Of a stretch of DNA of 11,461 nucleotides, positions 6,335 to 11,461 are shown piece after piece; positions within the stretch are counted from its first letter, which is position 1, and each line of letters opens with the position of its first letter. A program made the position numbers and the translations under genes. The DNA lies in the NCBI GenBank assembly GCA_050736615.1, contig JBOHWL010000024.1, forward strand, positions 1-11,461. Direction: 5' to 3'. The notes beneath the pieces were generated by a model that saw only the letters and a list, made by a program, of their open reading frames with translations, made no database searches and was not told the DNA's origin. Source of the DNA: JBOHWJ01 sp050736615. Lineage in GTDB: Bacteria; Desulfobacterota; Binatia; Binatales; Binataceae.

Positions 6335-8206
6335 ATGCTTGTATTGGTTTGCCTGATCGGGTTCATCTTGTCAGTCCTTGTGGTGAGCCTTTACTGTTTT
6401 CTTTTCCGCAATCGCTATCGATGGCAGCCTCCAGTCGAGATGCCGCTGCTGGGCGTTGCGGAAGGCACGCTGGAGCATAGTATGCTGCGGCCGGAACCGT
6501 GCCGCACGGTGCGAGTCTACTTCATCAAGCCCTCAAAATATGACGATTTGGGCTATGTGCAGTTTTTCCGCTTCGGGGTCCAGCCCAACAACACGCTGAC
6601 CGTCCTTAATGCGCTCAACGATCGCTTCAATCAGCGTTATTCGACCGAGCGCAATGTTTATCTCGAGACCGTGATTTGGGACGAAATTGTTGACGGCGTG
6701 ATCAGCGGCGAAACGATCAAGGCAATCAAGGAGAAAGCTGCCGAGGACGGCGTCGAATTGTTGATCGGGTTGGCGGGGGTGCAGTCGAATCAGTATCCGC
6801 GCGGGCGTGACTTGGGACTGCAATTCGTGGCGCAGGGCCTGACCACGATGATGGGCGGCTTTCACGTCAGCGGCTATCCCGAATCGCGCAAGTTCCTCAA
6901 CAGTTGCGGCATCACCACCGTGGTGGGTGAGGCGGAGAATCTTTGGGCCGATATCATCGAGGATTTTCTGCGCGGCGAGTTGAAACTCGAGTATGCCGTG
7001 ACCGACGGGATTCGCGCCAAAACTGGCCAGGACGACATTATCGTGCCGGTCATCACGGATGCGCAGCTTCCCGTGGTTGACGAACGCTATCTGACCCGTT
7101 TTTTCAACGACGCGATGACCACCTTGGACACCTCGCGCGGATGTCCATTCACCTGCTCGTACTGCAGCGTCAAAAATGTGATGGGCCGGACCATGCGCTC
7201 GCGCGAGCCGCATTCGGTGGTGAGCTGGGTGCGCGACGCCATTCGCAATCACGGCATCGAGTCGCTCTTTCTCGTCGACGATGATTTCTTCCGCTCGCCG
7301 CGATGGGAAGAAATTCTCAAAGGACTGGTGGAAGTCAAAAAGGAATACCCGCAGCTTTCCTTCATGATCCAGGTCGATGTCGATGCGTCCTGCTATGCGG
7401 ATCTCGCCGAGGGTGAAACCGAGACGGCCAAACATCGTCGCAGCCGCCGCTTCGTCGAGCTGGCGGCGCGTGCCGGATGCTATCAGGCCTTTGTCGGCAT
7501 TGAATCGTTGAATCCCGACAACCTTAACTTCGCCACGAAATACCAGAATACCGACGACCGCCAGCGGCGGCTTACGCTCGACGAGGCGTGCGCCCGCGTC
7601 TTGAACAAGTATCGGCGGGTGGTCGACAACTGGCATAAGGTGGGTGTCGCCGTGCATGCCGGCTACATGCTGGGGTTCCCGTTTGACGGTCCCGATTGCG
7701 GACGTGTGGCCGCGCGCACGCTCAAAAAGCTGGGCTTCGATATCGTTTCGTTCTTTATGATGACGCCTCTGCCCGGCACCGAAGACCAGGTCCGCTATGC
7801 CAAGGAAGGCAAGATCATCGACTGGGATTTCAACAGCCTTGACTCACAGCATGTGACGCTGGAGCACGACAAGCTCGATCGCCATGCGTGGCAGCAGGCG
7901 TACGAGGATGCCTTCCGTGGTTTCTATTCTTTTGGCAGGCTGATTTACACCGCGCTTTCCGCGGCGGGCGGCCGCAACCTGGTGCCCGAGGCCCGTCGCT
8001 CGACCGTCCGGCAATTCGCTTATTATTTTTTCAGTTATCGCCTGGGACGTCATCCGATGGTCGGTGGGGTGTGGCAGATTCGCCGTCGCGATGTGCGGCG
8101 CGGTGCCGTGACCGACGAGGAGGCGCGACGCCAATATCTCGGCGGCCTGCGTTTTGACGCGATTCTGCGCGGTGACGACGGTGGCTTCGCGGGCGCGCCG
8201 GCGTGA
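6335..8206 (+). CDS. Membrane-anchored B12-binding-type radical SAM protein
   Basis: This 623-residue protein starts with a hydrophobic segment (residues 2-24) followed by FRNRYR, a probable single N-terminal membrane anchor with the rest cytoplasmic. Residues about 58-215 resemble a cobalamin-binding Rossmann domain (GLTTMMGGFHVSGYPE, 168-183, followed by GEAE 198-201), but I see no DxHxxG cobalt-ligand motif. The radical SAM core has SRGCPFTCSYCS (267-278) with Cys270, Cys274 and Cys277 for the 4Fe-4S cluster, then LFLVDDDFF (311-319), FVGIES (386-391) and GYMLGFPFD (443-451). The C-terminal 120 residues are Arg/aromatic rich and unrecognised. The ATG at 6335 has an excellent GAGAGGAG site (6321-6328) six bases upstream. 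Its stop overlaps the start of the next gene. The reaction is unknown; methyl transfer or a lipid or cofactor rearrangement are possibilities for the family. Confidence 0.88.
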   Translation: MLVLVCLIGFILSVLVVSLYCFLFRNRYRWQPPVEMPLLGVAEGTLEHSMLRPEPCRTVRVYFIKPSKYDDLGYVQFFRFGVQPNNTLTVLNALNDRFNQRYSTERNVYLETVIWDEIVDGVISGETIKAIKEKAAEDGVELLIGLAGVQSNQYPRGRDLGLQFVAQGLTTMMGGFHVSGYPESRKFLNSCGITTVVGEAENLWADIIEDFLRGELKLEYAVTDGIRAKTGQDDIIVPVITDAQLPVVDERYLTRFFNDAMTTLDTSRGCPFTCSYCSVKNVMGRTMRSREPHSVVSWVRDAIRNHGIESLFLVDDDFFRSPRWEEILKGLVEVKKEYPQLSFMIQVDVDASCYADLAEGETETAKHRRSRRFVELAARAGCYQAFVGIESLNPDNLNFATKYQNTDDRQRRLTLDEACARVLNKYRRVVDNWHKVGVAVHAGYMLGFPFDGPDCGRVAARTLKKLGFDIVSFFMMTPLPGTEDQVRYAKEGKIIDWDFNSLDSQHVTLEHDKLDRHAWQQAYEDAFRGFYSFGRLIYTALSAAGGRNLVPEARRSTVRQFAYYFFSYRLGRHPMVGGVWQIRRRDVRRGAVTDEEARRQYLGGLRFDAILRGDDGGFAGAPA

Positions 8207-8478
8207 TAATTTCCGAAGCACAAATTGACTCGCTCGCGAATTTTCTCGTTCATGGTTTGCTTGAGCGCGAGTCGATCAAGCCTCGCACCGACGAGAAGGA
8301 CTTGGTGGCGTGCGTGGTCGAGATGATGTCGGATAATTTCGAAACCGAACGTCGGCTTGACGACGAAGCGGAGCGGATGGCGGCGGAGCAGGCCCGCGTC
8401 AATCCGGGCATCGATCCCACCCGCATGCGCACGCTGATCAAGCGGCGGCTTGCGCAAAAGCGGGACTTCACGCTTTAA
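8203..8478 (+). CDS. DUF507 family protein, first of a tandem pair
   Basis: A 91-residue, highly charged, probably all-helical soluble protein beginning MIISEAQIDSLANFLVHGLL. It resembles DUF507, a family of unknown function often found as adjacent gene pairs. The Glu/Arg-rich stretch at residues 38-70 (EMMSDNFETERRLDDEAERM and on) could form a coiled helix. The start is GTG at 8203, whose last two bases belong to the TGA stop of the radical SAM gene (four-base overlap), and no good ribosome-binding site precedes it. Translation therefore probably depends on ribosomes finishing the upstream gene. The next DUF507 gene follows after 12 bases. Family assignment is from pattern recognition; function is unknown. 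Confidence 0.75.
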   Translation: MIISEAQIDSLANFLVHGLLERESIKPRTDEKDLVACVVEMMSDNFETERRLDDEAERMAAEQARVNPGIDPTRMRTLIKRRLAQKRDFTL

Positions 8479-8490
8479 GGCCGGCGGGGC

Positions 8491-8769
8491 ATGAAACTGA
8501 GCGAGGCGCGGGTGCTTTATCTGGCGCGCGAAGCTCTGGCGCGGATGCGCGATGAGAGCTTGGTTGAAATACCGAGCTTCAACGTCGCCCTGCGTCACGC
8601 ACGCGAGTTGATTGAGCAATGGGGTGAACGCGGCGAAACCATCGACGAGGCCGCACGCCGCAAGATTGCGTCCCTCAAGCGCGGCGTGGTCGAGGGCAGC
8701 GCCGAATGGAATATCCTCTACAGGCGTTACCGCGAAGAGGGATTGCGCAAAAAAGGCCCCGCCCGCTGA
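8491..8769 (+). CDS. DUF507 family protein, second of a tandem pair
   Basis: A 92-residue charged helical protein. The C-terminal half, RKIASLKRGVVEGSAEWNIL (residues 57-76) then YRRYREEGLRKKG (77-89), matches what I recall as the DUF507 signature (KIASL.R.V.EGS.EW..LY). The start MKLSEARVLYLA parallels MIISEAQIDSLA of the upstream gene, so the two are probably diverged paralogues. The ATG at 8491 follows a GGCGGGG purine-rich stretch (8483-8489). It lies 12 bases after the first DUF507 stop and 68 bases before cyaY. No catalytic residues are evident; a partner or scaffold role for the pair is only a guess. Confidence 0.8.
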   Translation: MKLSEARVLYLAREALARMRDESLVEIPSFNVALRHARELIEQWGERGETIDEAARRKIASLKRGVVEGSAEWNILYRRYREEGLRKKGPAR

Positions 8770-8837
8770 ACCCCGCAGGCAGTTTCTGAAAAAGACCGGG
8801 GCAAATTCAAATAGAAGTCCGCGAGGTGCGCCGATCA

Positions 8838-9167
8838 ATGGAGCAGCGGGAATATTTGCGGCTGACCGACGAATGTCTGGCGCGTGTCGCCCGATGGCTC
8901 GAAGGACTCGATCCAGACGAGGTTGACTACACCACCGGCGACGGAGTTGTCACCATCGAGTTCGCCGACGGGACGCGCTTTATTTTGAGCCGTCAGGCGG
9001 CGACCAGCCAGCTCTGGCTGGCGGCGGGCGCTCACGCCTCGCATTACAACTGGGATGGCCTTGCGCAACAATGGATGGACGACAAAGACGGCCATCCGCT
9101 GCCGCAACGCCTGGCTGAAGCGATTTCGGAGCGACTCGGGCATTCGGTTGATTTTAATCAGGTTTAA
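8838..9167 (+). CDS. cyaY: CyaY, bacterial frataxin homologue
   Basis: Frataxins bind iron and modulate the IscS/IscU Fe-S cluster assembly complex in the cytoplasm. The 109-residue product is close to the usual bacterial length of about 106. Helix 1 carries acidic residues typical of the iron-binding ridge (Glu2, Asp11, Glu12, Glu22, Asp25, Asp27, Glu28, Asp30). The sheet follows as GVVTIEFADGTRFILSRQ (36-53), then QLWLAAGAHASHYNW (58-72) with the conserved Trp60, QQWMDDKDG (77-85), and a C-terminal helix ending LGHSVDF. The ATG at 8838 was preferred to a GTG at 8826 because it gives the family length; GAGG (8823-8826) lies 11 bases upstream. It ends the gene run before groES. Its presence beside a radical SAM gene fits Fe-S supply, but that link is inference. 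Confidence 0.9.
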   Translation: MEQREYLRLTDECLARVARWLEGLDPDEVDYTTGDGVVTIEFADGTRFILSRQAATSQLWLAAGAHASHYNWDGLAQQWMDDKDGHPLPQRLAEAISERLGHSVDFNQV

Positions 9168-9189
9168 ATCCTTCCGAAGCATAATTCTG

Positions 9190-9225
9190 CGCGTTTGAAA
9201 CGCGAAAGTGCCTGAATTTGCACTT
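9190..9225 (+). other. Two adjacent small hairpins downstream of cyaY
   Basis: CGCGTTT (9190-9196) and AAACGCG (9198-9204) form a perfect 7-base dyad around one G. Directly after it AAGTGC (9206-9211) and GCACTT (9220-9225) pair around 8 bases. Lying 23 bases after the cyaY stop, they may help end transcription or protect the mRNA end, but neither is followed by a T-run. The rest of the 9168-9310 stretch shows nothing I can name. Confidence 0.35.
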
Positions 9226-9312
9226 GATCTCGGTTGAACCCAGCCAAAGATGACCTGACGATGAATTGTGACGCGACGCTATTGCATTCGTCGGCACACC
9301 AGCTAAATTGAA

Positions 9313-9339
9313 TTGGCACTCTCGAATCGAGAGTGCCAA
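9313..9339 (+). promoter_or_regulatory. CIRCE operator (HrcA repressor binding site)
   Basis: TTGGCACTC (9313-9321), nine bases, then GAGTGCCAA (9331-9339): the exact 9-9-9 architecture of CIRCE, differing from the consensus TTAGCACTC/GAGTGCTAA by a symmetric A-to-G change in each arm. HrcA binding here represses groES-groEL until heat or misfolded protein titrates GroEL. The spacer is itself symmetric, so the whole 9311-9341 is a perfect inverted repeat around base 9326. No hrcA gene is in the window. Confidence 0.95.
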
Positions 9340-9367
9340 TTGACAATCCCGAATTGGTGATTAGGTT
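9340..9367 (+). promoter_or_regulatory. Candidate groES-groEL promoter abutting CIRCE
   Basis: TTGACA (9340-9345) is a perfect -35 box that begins at the base right after the CIRCE arm; TAGGTT (9362-9367) is a weak -10 after 16 bases. Transcription would start near 9374, about 54 bases before groES. Bound HrcA would cover the -35 region, explaining repression. The -10 assignment is uncertain. Confidence 0.5.
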
Positions 9368-9427
9368 TCGAAGCGAACAAAGCCCGGTGCGAGGGGCGCT
9401 AAAGCTTTAAGGAGGCGTTTGCTAATC

Positions 9428-9718
9428 ATGAAAATCAGACCGTTGGGTGACCGCATTTTGGTGAAGCGAATTCAGGAAGAGGAAAAAACCAAGGGCGGCA
9501 TCATCATTCCGGACACCGCCAAGGAAAAGCCTCAGGAGGGCAAGGTCGTCGCGGTCGGCAAGGGCAAGGTGACGGAAGAAGGCAAACTTCTCACGCCTGA
9601 CGTCAAAGCGGGCGACCGCATCCTGTTTGGCAAGTATTCGGGCAGCGAGGTCAAACTCGAAGGCGAGGAGCATCTGATTCTGCGCGAGGACGATATTCTG
9701 GGCGTGCTGGAAGGTTGA
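9428..9718 (+). CDS. groES: GroES co-chaperonin (Hsp10)
   Basis: GroES forms the seven-membered lid of the GroEL folding chamber in the cytoplasm. The 96-residue product begins MKIRPLGDRILVKR and has the mobile loop EEEKTKGGIIIPDTAKEKP (residues 17-35) that contacts GroEL, then the core PQEGKVVAVGKG (35-46) and AGDRILFGKYSG (61-72), ending LREDDILGVLEG, all standard for the family. The ATG at 9428 was chosen to match the family N-terminus. Its AAGGAGG site (9409-9415) is 12 bases away, longer than ideal, while an in-frame TTG at 9419 sits only 3 bases from it and would add MLI. It is the first gene of the CIRCE-controlled operon, 64 bases before groEL. Confidence 0.98.
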   Translation: MKIRPLGDRILVKRIQEEEKTKGGIIIPDTAKEKPQEGKVVAVGKGKVTEEGKLLTPDVKAGDRILFGKYSGSEVKLEGEEHLILREDDILGVLEG

Positions 9719-9782
9719 GCCTGGTTTCCGCAGTGCATCAAATACTCACTTTCGCGAATTCATCAGGAGAGGCAAAACAGCT

Positions 9783-11414
<1,632 letters not shown>

Positions 11415-11461
11415 CTAGCCCACCGCGCTGGTTTGAGATTTATAGAGCGGCGGTCCGTTTG

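Noticed and set aside
6533..7657. Minus-strand open frame of about 374 codons inside the radical SAM gene
   Set aside because: Antisense shadow of a gene with intact catalytic motifs; no ribosome-binding site or domain seen.
8771..8801. CCCCG/CGGGG pairing between the second DUF507 gene and cyaY
   Set aside because: Five pairs with a 21-base loop; not a credible terminator.
11415..11461. Possible groEL terminator
   Set aside because: Only a partial CCGC/GCGG pairing is visible and the window ends before any T-run.

Overview
The window is a GC-rich, densely coded bacterial chromosomal segment with ten protein genes, almost no intergenic space, and no rRNA, tRNA, CRISPR array, insertion sequence or phage gene that I can see. 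A CIRCE operator before groES-groEL, a GAF-type PtsP, a tandem pair of DUF507 genes and a bacterial frataxin together suggest an uncultured Gram-negative of deltaproteobacterial or Binatota-like affinity. That placement is inference at low confidence; I cannot name a species.

Layout, left to right. (1) Bases 1-678 (+) hold the 3' part of a VIT1/CCC1-family iron/manganese transporter whose start lies outside the window. (2) Bases 681-3603 (-) hold three genes read right to left: an orphan DNA methyltransferase with DPFCGTGTT and SPPY motifs, a PAPS-type sulfotransferase and a small-molecule SAM methyltransferase. The last two are 35 bases apart and probably co-transcribed. The cluster converges on the transporter with a 2-base gap. 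(3) A 214-base divergent spacer (3604-3817) carries candidate promoters in both directions. (4) Bases 3818-6193 (+) encode PtsP, the nitrogen-PTS enzyme I with a GAF sensor domain. (5) After a 141-base spacer with a strong dyad (6267-6299) come a membrane-anchored B12-binding-type radical SAM protein (6335-8206), two small DUF507 proteins (8203-8478 and 8491-8769) and a CyaY/frataxin homologue (8838-9167), all (+) and closely packed. (6) A 260-base spacer with two small hairpins, a CIRCE operator and a promoter leads to groES (9428-9718) and groEL (9783-11414). The last 47 bases show no clear terminator.

How they may work together. groES-groEL is a standard HrcA/CIRCE-controlled chaperonin operon. 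The radical SAM/DUF507/DUF507 block is the least understood part: the first DUF507 start overlaps the radical SAM stop by four bases, implying coupled translation. CyaY, an iron-binding modulator of Fe-S cluster assembly, follows a gene whose product needs a 4Fe-4S cluster, which is suggestive but unproven. The minus-strand sulfotransferase and methyltransferase look like tailoring enzymes for a small molecule or surface glycan. I see no established mobile defence system; the DNA methyltransferase has no recognisable restriction partner here.
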